DNA from: Kiritimatiellia bacterium
GTDB lineage: Bacteria; Verrucomicrobiota; Kiritimatiellia; RFP12; UBA3636
DNA length: 32,320 nucleotides
Assembly: GCA_017481725.1 (NCBI GenBank)
Contig: JAFUOX010000095.1
Coordinates: 1-32,320, forward strand
Direction: 5' to 3'
Part shown: positions 23,501 through 30,993 of the stretch, piece after piece
Layout of the letters: every line of letters begins with the position of its first letter
Numbering within the stretch: position 1 is the stretch's first letter
Translations under genes and position numbers: made by a program
Notes under the pieces: model-generated
The model's input: the letters and a program-made list of their open reading frames with translations, nothing else
What the model was told of the DNA's origin: nothing
The model's database searches: none

Positions 23501-23743
23501 TCTCGTGAAAAGCTTCTAGGATTAATCTCAAATAACGTTACAACACGCGGTCAGACATTTACGATAGTAATTCGCTCTGATGCGTTTGCACCAAAATTTG
23601 GTTCTAATGTTGATGGTACAACACTTGCAAGTAAGGTTGCTGTTGTTGAAGCTTGGCGCGATACAGAACCTGCTCGTGATGAGAAAGGTGAGAGCCTAGG
23701 CTACCACAATTGGCATATTCGTTCCGTTCGTATTGTTGACTAA
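20555..23743 (+). CDS. very large GspK-like minor pseudopilin
   Basis: A 1062-residue protein with GGAGA before the ATG. The leader MKMNDKEKG is followed by SALVIVLGMLAVLMLMAVAFSIIM, the K-type variant lacking Glu at +5, and then a long helix with QNGIQSAIAHAI. Near residues 847-950 the order KLNLNAPP, AILYGLEF, ASRIIYQ, YFKDISQIG matches the SAM-like region of GspK, and RGQTFTIVIRSDAF matches its final strand. Classical GspK is about 320 residues. Here some 500-600 extra residues of beta-rich sequence are inserted between the helix and this core. It is the likely tip or cap of the pseudopilus. It ends 11 bases before cdd. Confidence 0.82.
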   Translation: MKMNDKEKGSALVIVLGMLAVLMLMAVAFSIIMRTERAGTTNLRHSLTAQNGIQSAIAHAISDIDKKLGDSIVSDDWKYGLMASFGDDVSYDILQSGDSYTDVRVTLLNERAQRHLNPTTRALVKNAKIDWRLLYAGVPLSNYASDGIRLEEDSIVGRIAYVAVNTTGYLDPNIVTLDGVMAYPEATPQLNNNSFAAIGKKNVTFSSKDLLAERDKESKYGFTSFADLVAMNEKEMYDSNGRVKGAPKMMINLFAPNKASCLFLPDVFGPAAAFGLSPYPPKVEIEDYEPLSSAIELKKVKELDLDKTLLAFKSVFARTKWIENGEYGESDGKKYEKDLNANEDGEISWKFAQLTRGDGFNRSDLALLSLAGRYYDDKSFQSKVISAINEETQKIVGKNILNAPCFKPIPLFSSIIGWTDKPKFAGIYSTNESGNFPELPKSEEGPEEVTITADTGKTPRDYYARFLLPVHFSCSAVSLYKDTKPGNIELSLTFGPNADGSEIFDHITDNSQNSNLVIDPHGKFADFVESNAEIDSSIRSQGQKFDLDFEIDDNKTSDGVIEVFVRYKGNKQAPTEDAPVTLNRDDFQWRSASFDTSSLSKYSIDVFAKVEITSTAGEQTIPAPGYRKKTSGIFFKLPLFGNIENSKDFHRIGYAMAIDPRFAFSSHCLHEYEEETSIDEDMFPYWVNNVMAENISAFSELKTLENEVEEPADLNVGGRNPDAANPYARLAMGFPANEDEEGCGNDTLWKAIRVDEGGARPFPDTLHKVPGTSTYLANTVGYDNIDFVIKNDTNNKEFENLGDLGSLCIGPWETISLYSTETPDGKLDFHTVFDFFTLEKATKLTPNKLNLNAPPLLMTQEGSSGRVKLAKNHNGSYLNPKPFDIDGNVKIADYVDASNGMNPEPLTAILYGLEFDYRTSWEIASRIIYQNMDLGSNDGVCYFKDISQIGYGIGEESLLNFMLSEENSEVFVNLNYDVTSDSSREKLLGLISNNVTTRGQTFTIVIRSDAFAPKFGSNVDGTTLASKVAVVEAWRDTEPARDEKGESLGYHNWHIRSVRIVD

Positions 23744-23754
23744 TTTCTTAAAAA

Positions 23755-24150
23755 ATGAAGCAAAAATTAATTTTAGCAGCACGAGATGCAGCAAAGAATG
23801 CATATTGCAAATATTCAAATTATGCAGTGGGTGCTGCTTTGTTAGCAGAGGATGGCACTATTTGGCTTGGTTGTAATGTAGAGAATTCATCCTATGGTGC
23901 AACAAATTGTGCAGAGCGTACGGCCCTCTTTTCTGCAATAGCAGCAGGGAAGCGTAAGTTTTCTGCAATAGCTATTGCAGGAGGCACAGCTGACTCTCCA
24001 GCTTCTCCGTGTGGAATATGTCGTCAGGTGCTTTCTGAATTTTGCTCTCCAGATATGCCAGTATATTATGCTGGGTTAGAGGGGGACATTATTTGCACAA
24101 CAACACTTGGTGAGCTTCTGCCATTTGCTTTTTCTGGAGCAAATCTTTAA
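23755..24150 (+). CDS. cdd: cytidine deaminase
   Basis: A 131-residue homotetrameric-type enzyme converting cytidine and deoxycytidine to uridine and deoxyuridine in pyrimidine salvage (EC 3.5.4.5). The Cys-Ala-Glu motif (Cys52, Glu54) and PCGICR (Cys86, Cys89) supply the three zinc ligands and the catalytic Glu. FEN-like substrate residues appear as NVENSSYG. Length is typical. No clear ribosome site precedes the ATG, only 11 bases after the pseudopilin operon. Its stop shares one base with the next start (TAATG), so it is coupled to the helicase gene. Confidence 0.95.
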   Translation: MKQKLILAARDAAKNAYCKYSNYAVGAALLAEDGTIWLGCNVENSSYGATNCAERTALFSAIAAGKRKFSAIAIAGGTADSPASPCGICRQVLSEFCSPDMPVYYAGLEGDIICTTTLGELLPFAFSGANL

Positions 24151-25307
24151 TGACGGATCCAGTAGCAGTAGTGCAGGAAGAAAAGCCTGCAGAGGTACAG
24201 CCATGTAATTCCTTTGAGGAAATGTCTCTCCGCAGCGAGCTTCAATTTGCAATTAAGGAGCTTGGGTTTACAGCTCCAACAAAGGTGCAGGCAGCGCTTA
24301 TTCCACAGCTCTTGGAAAAACGCAGAGATTGCCTTGCACTTGCTGCTACAGGCACGGGAAAAACAGCTGCTTTTGGTTTGCCTTTGTTAAATGCACTTTC
24401 ATCTAATAAGGTTAAGCATCCAGAAGCTCTTATTGTTTGCCCAACTCGTGAGCTTTGTAATCAGATTGCTGTAGATTTGCGTTCATACGCAAAGGGAATG
24501 AAGGATGTACGTGTGCTTGCTGTATATGGCGGAGCGGATATTCAGTTTCAGATTTTGGAGCTATATCGTGGCGTATCAATTCTTGTCGCAACTCCAGGGC
24601 GTTTAGTTGATTTGTTGGATCGTGGTGCCGCAAAGCTTGATGCAGTCCGCTGCCTTGTGCTTGATGAGGCTGACGAGATGCTTCAAATGGGCTTTAAAGA
24701 AGAGCTTGATGAAATCGTGGAAGCCGTTCCAGAGAAGGCTCGCACATGGATGTTTTCAGCCACAATGGATAAGCAAACCAAGCTAGTGGCAGATAAATTA
24801 CTCACAAATCCAATTGTAGTAAACACAATTACAAAAACTGAAGCTCCTCAGATTTTCCACCAATGTGTTGTCTTTAAAAAGCATGCTGATAGGGCAAAGT
24901 ACCTTGATTATCTACTACATAAGCCAGATTTCTTTGGACTTGTGTTTTTACGCACCCGTGATGGGGTGCGCAATCTCTCAATGCGTTATAAGCAAGGAGA
25001 TGTTGCATCGCTCCGTGGTGATATGCAGCAGAAGGAGCGCGATAAGGTTATGCGTGCCTTCCGTAAGCATGAGTATAAGGCTCTCCTTGCAACAGATATT
25101 GCAGCACGTGGAATAGATGTAGATGATATTACGCATGTGATTCATTATGATATGCCTGACGATGCTGAGGCATATACTCACCGCAGTGGGCGTACTGCTC
25201 GTGCTGGTAAAGCTGGTGTATCTATAATTTTTGCACTAGAAGAGGAGCTCCCTAAGGTTTATAGCTTAGCCAAGAAGTTAAAGATTTTTATTAAAATAAA
25301 AAAATAA
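24150..25307 (+). CDS. DEAD-box RNA helicase
   Basis: A 385-residue ATP-dependent RNA helicase. The Q-motif region is SFEEM then APTKVQ (21-47). Motif I is ATGTGKT (66-72), Ia PTREL (98-102), Ib TPGR (148-151), II DEAD (172-175) and III SAT (203-205). Motifs V and VI (ATDIAARGID, HRSGRTARAGK) close the second RecA domain. There is almost no C-terminal extension, only a short Lys/Ile tail. It is thus a minimal helicase core, and I do not assign it to RhlE, RhlB or CshA. The start overlaps the cdd stop by one base. The 200-base spacer after it contains no clear terminator but holds the next promoter. Confidence 0.95.
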   Translation: MTDPVAVVQEEKPAEVQPCNSFEEMSLRSELQFAIKELGFTAPTKVQAALIPQLLEKRRDCLALAATGTGKTAAFGLPLLNALSSNKVKHPEALIVCPTRELCNQIAVDLRSYAKGMKDVRVLAVYGGADIQFQILELYRGVSILVATPGRLVDLLDRGAAKLDAVRCLVLDEADEMLQMGFKEELDEIVEAVPEKARTWMFSATMDKQTKLVADKLLTNPIVVNTITKTEAPQIFHQCVVFKKHADRAKYLDYLLHKPDFFGLVFLRTRDGVRNLSMRYKQGDVASLRGDMQQKERDKVMRAFRKHEYKALLATDIAARGIDVDDITHVIHYDMPDDAEAYTHRSGRTARAGKAGVSIIFALEEELPKVYSLAKKLKIFIKIKK

Positions 25308-25467
25308 GCATTTTATTTTATGATATTTAGCTTGCTGATGTTGTGCAATGCGAGTAGAGATAAATAAATCACACGTGGTAGCTAGGAGTGCGAAGGTATA
25401 TCATCATCAGTGTTATCTAGTGGTAAACTCATAAATTATTTCTTCTCGCATTTATTACAATCTCTCC

Positions 25468-25497
25468 TTGATTTTGATTAAATTGAGATGGTATAAT
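25468..25497 (+). promoter_or_regulatory. promoter of the glycosidase operon
   Basis: TTGATT (25468-25473) and TATAAT (25492-25497) are 18 bases apart, and TGG just before the -10 makes it an extended -10. Transcription would start near 25504. That leaves almost no leader before the ATG at 25509, which argues for the ATG at 25539 as the start of the first gene. Confidence 0.65.
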
Positions 25498-25538
25498 TTT
25501 AAAAAATAATGATTGAGAAAAAGAGGAACTTGTTAGCT

Positions 25539-27539
25539 ATGAAATCCCCCAAAAATGTTAATACAACACCTGCTATTCCAACGGATTATATTAATATTGT
25601 TCCTGTTTTCCCAGATAGACCAGATTATACTGTAAAGGAAATTTGCCGCCAAGCAAAGTCTTTGGGTATTCGAAAATTTGCTTTGTCCCTTTCTTTTCAT
25701 CCTCAAACCTCTCCAGCATCAAAGCTAATTGCTCCTTTATGTAAATGCTTTGCACGTGTGCGTGAAGGGCTTGAAAAGGCAAATCTTGATATTGAGTTTG
25801 GAGCACTTATACAAAGCCATTCTGGGCATGGTTGGAATGGCCGTGTCCCATTAACAAATGAAAAGTGGCAAAAAATTGTTAATTCAGATGGCACATTGTC
25901 CCCTCGTTTTTGTGCTTTAGATAAAGGTTTTCAAGGTTATGTTGAAAATCTTGTGGATTCTTTGGTAAGAGAAAAGCCTGCATTTCTTTTGGTTGACGAT
26001 GATTTTGGCCCAAGGGATTGGGAATGCTATTGTCCATTACACGCAGAGCTCTATCGAAAGGCATTAGGTAATGCTTCATATTCAGATGATGAGCTAAGGA
26101 GTTTGGTGCGTACAAAAGAGTGGAATGATCCAGAGGTAGCTAAACTCTCTAAGGCAAGAGCCGAATCTGTGTTGCCACTAGCAAAACTAATACGTCGCAC
26201 TATAGATAAAATTAATCCTCAGCTACGTTGTGGTATTTGTGTTGGCGTAAATTACGGCTTTGGTCATAAAATAGCAAAAGCTTTAGCAGGACCCAATACG
26301 GCACCATTTATCCGTATAGGTAATGGAATATATGGGGGAAAGCCAAATACTATATTCTATAGCGCTGTTCGTAAAACCTATAGAATGTTAAATATCCTTT
26401 CTTCTGTTGAGGATATTCTCAATGAGGGTGATACTTTCCCACAAAATCAGTGGGGAACAAATGCAGAGATGTTTGGTGCACAAACAGCACTTGGTTTGTG
26501 GGCAGGTATTAAGGGTGCAAAGCTTTGGCTATCTGAATTTGAAAGTCCTTATGATAAAGACTCTCAAAACGCCTTTGAACAGCTTCTTATAAAGAGAGGT
26601 GGATTACATCGTGAGCTACTCAATATTGGTAGAACAGTGCAGCGCGATGGAGTGGCATCTCCTCTCTATGATATTGGAGCTTTAGCTTATAATTCAGAAA
26701 AGGCCGGTGCATGGCTTTATGGAGCTGATTGGGGCGATGCATTGCTTGGCCCTTTTGGCTTCCCAATCTGCTGGTCTAAGCCTATCGAAAATAATGTCTT
26801 TGCTTTGTGTGGCTTTGATGCACAGTATTTGTCTAATAAAGAGATAAGGCAGCTACTATCAAAGAGGGTTATAATAGATTCGTATGCAGCAAAATTACTG
26901 ACTAAGCGTGGCTTTGCTTCTCTTATGGGGGTAAAAGCAGATGATGGAGAAAAAAAATTCTTCTTTACTCGTGAGGATTGGGTTGATGATAATAATCTCC
27001 GCATGAATTTGATGTGGGAGGAGGGAATGGCTCGTCTTATTCCTTGCTCTCCACAAACAAGGATACTGACAGAATTTCGGCATCAAAATGGTGTTACAGA
27101 TTTAAATCCAAAGATTGTTTCTCCAGGAATAACAGTGTTTGAAAATAAACTTGGAGGAAGAGTTTGCGTGACAGGCTGGAGCCCGATGGAACCATTTTTT
27201 AAGAAATTCCGAATAACTCGAAAATTGTATATGTTAAAAATATTCGAGTGGCTTTGTGGCAGCGTTCCTGATTGTACATTTGCTGGCTATGGACAGGTGC
27301 TAGTTCAAACAGGTGTGTTGCCAAGTGGTGAGCGGGTATTGTTTGCACTTAATTTGTCTTCGGATTCGCACGAGAAGCTTTCTGTTTATTTAAAGGATTT
27401 GCCAAAGACCGCTCAGCTATTGGGTGATGATGGAGCATGGCACCCAATAAGATTTGCACGAGAGAAGACGCATAGTGGAGTTGTATCATTTAACACAAAA
27501 TTAGCTCATTTTGCACCTAAAGTTATTAAATTTAATTAA
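25539..27539 (+). CDS. glycosidase-like protein of unassigned family
   Basis: A 666-residue protein with no signal peptide. ATG 25539 has AGAGGA 11 bases upstream. ATG 25509 in frame would need a leaderless transcript. The N-terminal half looks like a TIM barrel: strand INIVPVFP, KFALSLSFHP, EFGALIQSHSGHGWNG, then LLVDDDFG (153-155 Asp-Asp-Asp) with Cys163-Tyr-Cys165-Pro, a metal-knuckle pattern I associate with beta-galactosidase-like families. The end (about 560-666) is beta-rich. The enzyme's substrate is unknown. Its place directly before a GH36-type alpha-galactosidase suggests both act on the same oligosaccharide. The family placement is inference from layout. Confidence 0.78.
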   Translation: MKSPKNVNTTPAIPTDYINIVPVFPDRPDYTVKEICRQAKSLGIRKFALSLSFHPQTSPASKLIAPLCKCFARVREGLEKANLDIEFGALIQSHSGHGWNGRVPLTNEKWQKIVNSDGTLSPRFCALDKGFQGYVENLVDSLVREKPAFLLVDDDFGPRDWECYCPLHAELYRKALGNASYSDDELRSLVRTKEWNDPEVAKLSKARAESVLPLAKLIRRTIDKINPQLRCGICVGVNYGFGHKIAKALAGPNTAPFIRIGNGIYGGKPNTIFYSAVRKTYRMLNILSSVEDILNEGDTFPQNQWGTNAEMFGAQTALGLWAGIKGAKLWLSEFESPYDKDSQNAFEQLLIKRGGLHRELLNIGRTVQRDGVASPLYDIGALAYNSEKAGAWLYGADWGDALLGPFGFPICWSKPIENNVFALCGFDAQYLSNKEIRQLLSKRVIIDSYAAKLLTKRGFASLMGVKADDGEKKFFFTREDWVDDNNLRMNLMWEEGMARLIPCSPQTRILTEFRHQNGVTDLNPKIVSPGITVFENKLGGRVCVTGWSPMEPFFKKFRITRKLYMLKIFEWLCGSVPDCTFAGYGQVLVQTGVLPSGERVLFALNLSSDSHEKLSVYLKDLPKTAQLLGDDGAWHPIRFAREKTHSGVVSFNTKLAHFAPKVIKFN

Positions 27540-27555
27540 AAAAAGGAATACAAAT

Positions 27556-29337
27556 ATGGAAATTAAATTATCTACAAATATAGGTGATATAAAAATTTAT
27601 TACGGCGAGGATTGTGGTTGGAGCTTTTCTACTGCTGTTCGCACAGAAATGCCAGGAGTTGATATTGTTGATATTGAGCTATCACCAATAGGAGAAGCAG
27701 AAAAAGTCCCTCCTAGCTTTACGATATATTCAAAGTGTGAGCAAATCCGTCCTTCTCTTTATCGTTGGACTCCACTTATAGAAAACATGTGTCTTCCACC
27801 AGATTGGCTTTGCGAGGTCTATTCAGAGCTTGCTTGGTCTGTTCCTATTAATACAGCAATTGGTGAGGCTTCTGTAAATACAGCTACATTTTCAATTTCT
27901 GATGCATTTAGAAAGGTCATTACCAAATTAGGTATAAATGAGTATACATCTCTTCCTAGCTATACAGCAGAATTTTTCACAGTTCCTGAGTCTCCTATGG
28001 GAGCACAGAAAATTTCTGTTCGCATTGATACAAGAGCAATTCCTTATTATGAGGCAATTAACTCTGGAGCAGAATGGTTAGAGCAAATGCCAGAATATAA
28101 ACCATGTATGGTTCCTGAATGTGCGTTAGAGCCATTATATTCAACATGGTATAATTTCCATCAGGATATTCATGATGCTCCAATTATTAAAGAGTGTGCA
28201 GAAGCCGTTAAATATGGAATGAAAACAGTCATTGTTGATGATGGTTGGGAATTAGAGTGCTTAGGCGGTGGCCTTTATAGGTATTGTGGAGATTGGGAGC
28301 CAGCAAAATCTCGTTTCCCTAATATGGCAGAGTTTGTGGAGAAAATCCATGAGCAAGGCATGAAGGTGATGCTATGGTTCTCTGTGCCTGTTGTAGGGGA
28401 TGATAGTAAGCTTGCTAAGAGATTTGGTAAAATGACTCTAACTCGCAGAGCAAAACTTAAAACAAGTATACTTGACCCTCGTTTCCCTGAGGTGCGTGAA
28501 TATCTAAAGAATGTTTATGTCACAGCCCTTAAGGAATGGAAACTAGATGGCTTTAAGTTAGATTTTATAGATAACATTTCATTGCGAGGCAATCCTGATC
28601 CAGCTTTTGAAGATAATTATGCAGGAAGGGATTATAAATCAATCCCAGAAGCAACAGATGTGATGCTTTCTGAGATTAGTGCCGCCTTGCGTGAAATTAA
28701 GCCTGACATTATGATTGAATTTAGACAAGGGTATATTGGACCTGCAATTCGCAAATATGGAAATATGCTGCGTGCAGCAGATTGCCCAGCAGATGTCTTG
28801 CGTAATCGTTTGCGTACAATTAGCTTGCGTTTAACCTCAGGAAAGTCTGCTGTTCATTCTGATATGATCGAGTGGGCTCGTGATGCAACACCTGAATTTG
28901 CTGCTCTACAATTTTTGGCAATTCTATTTAGTGTGCCACAACTTTCCTTAAAGATTGAGGACTTAACTCCAGAGCAATCTCGTATGATGAAGCATTGGAT
29001 TGATTTCTGGGTTAAGCATCGTGAAACCTTGATGTTTGGTAAGCTAATTCCATTAGAGCCAGAATGCTGTTATCCAGTTGTTACTGCCGTAGGGGCAGAT
29101 GAGGCAATTACAGCAATTTATTCTCCAAATCGAGTTGTTGATTTCGATGGTTCAAAAACATTGTATGTCGTAAATGCCTCAGGAGAGTCTAGAGTAATAG
29201 TAAATTCAAGTATAGCTTCATATAAGGTAGAGCTTTATAATACCTTTGGTGAAAAGCTTTCAGAACAAGAGCTAGCCAGTGGTGCTGCTATGCTTGAAAT
29301 TCCTCTTTCAGGCTATGCAAAATTAAATACTCTATAA
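27556..29337 (+). CDS. GH36-type alpha-galactosidase
   Basis: A 593-residue cytoplasmic-type clan GH-D enzyme, likely removing terminal alpha-galactose from oligosaccharides. I use ATG 27556 with AAAAAGGA upstream. An ATG at 27511 overlaps the previous gene. The layout is an N-terminal beta-sandwich (1-190), a TIM barrel with VDDGW (227-231), WKLDGFKLDF with the probable nucleophile Asp336 (K-x-D), and RAADCPAD (406-413) where Asp409 or Asp413 would be the acid/base. A C-terminal beta domain follows. It is somewhat shorter than the ~700-residue GH36 enzymes. It forms an operon with the preceding gene. Exact substrate is not visible. Confidence 0.87.
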   Translation: MEIKLSTNIGDIKIYYGEDCGWSFSTAVRTEMPGVDIVDIELSPIGEAEKVPPSFTIYSKCEQIRPSLYRWTPLIENMCLPPDWLCEVYSELAWSVPINTAIGEASVNTATFSISDAFRKVITKLGINEYTSLPSYTAEFFTVPESPMGAQKISVRIDTRAIPYYEAINSGAEWLEQMPEYKPCMVPECALEPLYSTWYNFHQDIHDAPIIKECAEAVKYGMKTVIVDDGWELECLGGGLYRYCGDWEPAKSRFPNMAEFVEKIHEQGMKVMLWFSVPVVGDDSKLAKRFGKMTLTRRAKLKTSILDPRFPEVREYLKNVYVTALKEWKLDGFKLDFIDNISLRGNPDPAFEDNYAGRDYKSIPEATDVMLSEISAALREIKPDIMIEFRQGYIGPAIRKYGNMLRAADCPADVLRNRLRTISLRLTSGKSAVHSDMIEWARDATPEFAALQFLAILFSVPQLSLKIEDLTPEQSRMMKHWIDFWVKHRETLMFGKLIPLEPECCYPVVTAVGADEAITAIYSPNRVVDFDGSKTLYVVNASGESRVIVNSSIASYKVELYNTFGEKLSEQELASGAAMLEIPLSGYAKLNTL

Positions 29338-29364
29338 TCTTAGTGCTTTGGAAATAAATGTAGA

Positions 29365-29410
29365 AACCAAAATTCCGTAGCTATCTGCGGAATTTTGGTT
29401 GAATATGATT
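29365..29410 (+). terminator. hairpin after the glycosidase operon, possible terminator
   Basis: A perfect 13-bp stem: AACCAAAATTCCG (29365-29377) with CGGAATTTTGGTT (29388-29400). The U-tract after it is weak (GAATATGATTTTC). It covers the ribosome-site region of the transporter gene at 29416, so it could also act as an attenuator or translation control. Confidence 0.5.
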
Positions 29411-29415
29411 TTCTT

Positions 29416-30294
29416 ATGAATAATTGGTTAATTTTAGTTTTAATTTCAGCAACAATACTTGGAATTTATGATATTGCTCGTAAGGATGCAGTGCGGAATA
29501 ATTCAGCAATTTGTGTGCTTTTGCTTGCTTCAATCGCTGGTGCAATAGCCTTTTCGCTATATGTTGGTGCTATCGGTTGCTTTGCTGAAGCAATAGCTTG
29601 TACAAAGAAAGAATTTTTGCTGGTGTTCATAAAGTCTTGCATAGTTGGAGGTAGTTGGGGATGTGTTTATACGGCAATGCGTAAGCTGCCAATATCGTTA
29701 GCCGCCCCAGTGCGATCGACTGCCCCATTGTGGACATTTATTGCTGCTATATTTATTTATGGTGAGGTTCCGTCCTTATTGTCTGGACTTGGAATGGCAA
29801 TAATATTTATTGGCTATTATGGGCTTTCAATAATTGGGCAAATTGAAGGGTTTTCGTTTAAAAACAAGTCAATGCTTTTAATTGTTGCAGGCACAATCTT
29901 AGGCTCTTGTGCTGCATTATATGATAAGTATTTGTTAAATCAGCTAGGTATGTCCCCAATTCGTGTTCAACTGTATTTCTCCTATTGTCTAGTCTTTATC
30001 TATTTTGTGGCATGGTTGATTATTAACAGAATAGCCAAGTTGGATACGTCTTTTACGTGGCGATGGACTATTCCGGTGACGGGCGTATTGCTGATTGTTT
30101 CTGATTTAGTCTATTTTCAAGCAGTAAGCTTGCCAGATGCACAAATCTCTATGATATCATTATTGCGTAGATGTAGCTGTGTGATAACCTTTATTTTTGG
30201 TTCAATAATTTTTCGCGATAAAAATGTTGTCAAAAAATTTTATGCATTGCTGATTGTTCTGCTGGGTATTCTATTGCTTGCATTAGGTAAATAA
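29416..30294 (+). CDS. EamA/DMT-family transporter
   Basis: A 292-residue integral membrane protein with about ten helices arranged as two EamA-like halves, as in the drug/metabolite transporter superfamily. Each half ends with a conserved hydrophobic pair around a Gly (SGLGMAIIFIGYYGLSIIG, and ALLIVLLGILLLALGK at the C-terminus). The start is ATG 29416. A TTG at 29395 would lie within the hairpin and is disfavoured. No ribosome site is evident. Substrate is unknown. A role in uptake or efflux of sugar products is possible from its neighbours but unsupported by motif. Confidence 0.85.
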   Translation: MNNWLILVLISATILGIYDIARKDAVRNNSAICVLLLASIAGAIAFSLYVGAIGCFAEAIACTKKEFLLVFIKSCIVGGSWGCVYTAMRKLPISLAAPVRSTAPLWTFIAAIFIYGEVPSLLSGLGMAIIFIGYYGLSIIGQIEGFSFKNKSMLLIVAGTILGSCAALYDKYLLNQLGMSPIRVQLYFSYCLVFIYFVAWLIINRIAKLDTSFTWRWTIPVTGVLLIVSDLVYFQAVSLPDAQISMISLLRRCSCVITFIFGSIIFRDKNVVKKFYALLIVLLGILLLALGK

Positions 30295-30298
30295 TAAG

Positions 30299-30325
30299 AG
30301 ATTGCACATTGTACAATCCCTTATT
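30299..30325. terminator. weak dyad between convergent genes
   Basis: GATTGCACATTGTACAATC (30300-30318) is a near-perfect dyad (one mismatched pair) followed by CCTTATT on the + strand and by CTCTTATTATT on the minus strand. It lies between the transporter and the convergent DUF2147 gene and may end both transcripts. Confidence 0.35.
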
Positions 30326-30405
30326 GTAATTCACGAGGAGAGTAGTGTGCTTATAGCATTTGCACATGTCTCTCTTCTTTTTTATAAGATACTAACAAAA
30401 TCTTG

Positions 30406-30861
30406 CTATTTAGCAAGAATGTTTGGAACTAATCCTTCTGTAGTTAAAGAAATCTCGGTTCCTTTATATGGAACCCAAGTTTGGTTTCTTCCAAGAAATG
30501 CAATTTTCCCTCGTACTATAAGATTTTCGCCATCGCGCCACATCTCACAAGAGTAAACAGAGCCTTTCTTAGGATCAAGAATTTTGCCACCCTTTAATCT
30601 TGTGTCTTTTTTTGTCATGTCCCAAATAATATCTAACCCAAGTATTTTAGGGTTGCCAGAAAGCTTTGCTGTTGAATCAGGGTTTTTGAAAAGATGTACT
30701 ACGCGCCCATAATACTGATTGTTTGATTTGTAAATTCGAACAACACTTTTCTTTTCCTGTGTTTCATCATCAATAGTTGTCCATAACCCAACAAATTCAT
30801 TGCAGAATGCTGCAATAGAACTAAAAACGAGAATTGTTAATAAAATACATTTTGTTTTCAT
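30406..30861 (-). CDS. exported DUF2147 family protein
   Basis: A 151-residue protein with a signal peptide (MKTKCILLTILVFSSIAAFC, about residues 1-20), so it acts in the periplasm or outside. Family signatures include VGLWTTIDDETQEKKSVVRIY, a YGRVVHL strand, GLDIIWDM, KGGKILDPKKGSVYSC, and LIVRGKIAFLGRNQTWV. DUF2147 proteins form a small lipocalin-like barrel with unknown ligand. AAGGA lies upstream of the ATG on the minus strand. It is convergent with the transporter gene. Confidence 0.88.
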   Translation of the reverse strand: MKTKCILLTILVFSSIAAFCNEFVGLWTTIDDETQEKKSVVRIYKSNNQYYGRVVHLFKNPDSTAKLSGNPKILGLDIIWDMTKKDTRLKGGKILDPKKGSVYSCEMWRDGENLIVRGKIAFLGRNQTWVPYKGTEISLTTEGLVPNILAK

Positions 30862-30891
30862 GTTAATTCCTTATTTGTTTAAACGGTCCTA

Positions 30892-30921
30892 ATAATAAGA
30901 AATTTGGTATAACTTGAACAA
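30892..30921 (-). promoter_or_regulatory. possible promoter of the DUF2147 gene
   Basis: On the minus strand, TTGTTC (30921-30916) lies 18 bases before TATTAT (30897-30892), about 30 bases ahead of the ATG. The -10 matches five of six consensus bases and the -35 three. Confidence 0.3.
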
Positions 30922-30993
30922 GCAAATGTATTATATTGTTGTTTTAATCAAGTGTTTGATTTTTTTGTTCTCTAGCGGTATGCAAAATTATGG

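Noticed and set aside
25308..25467. tRNA or small RNA in the spacer after the helicase gene
   Set aside because: No cloverleaf, T-loop or terminator signature could be found by eye.
30302..30556. Plus-strand open frame of 84 residues
   Set aside because: Antisense to the well-supported DUF2147 gene.
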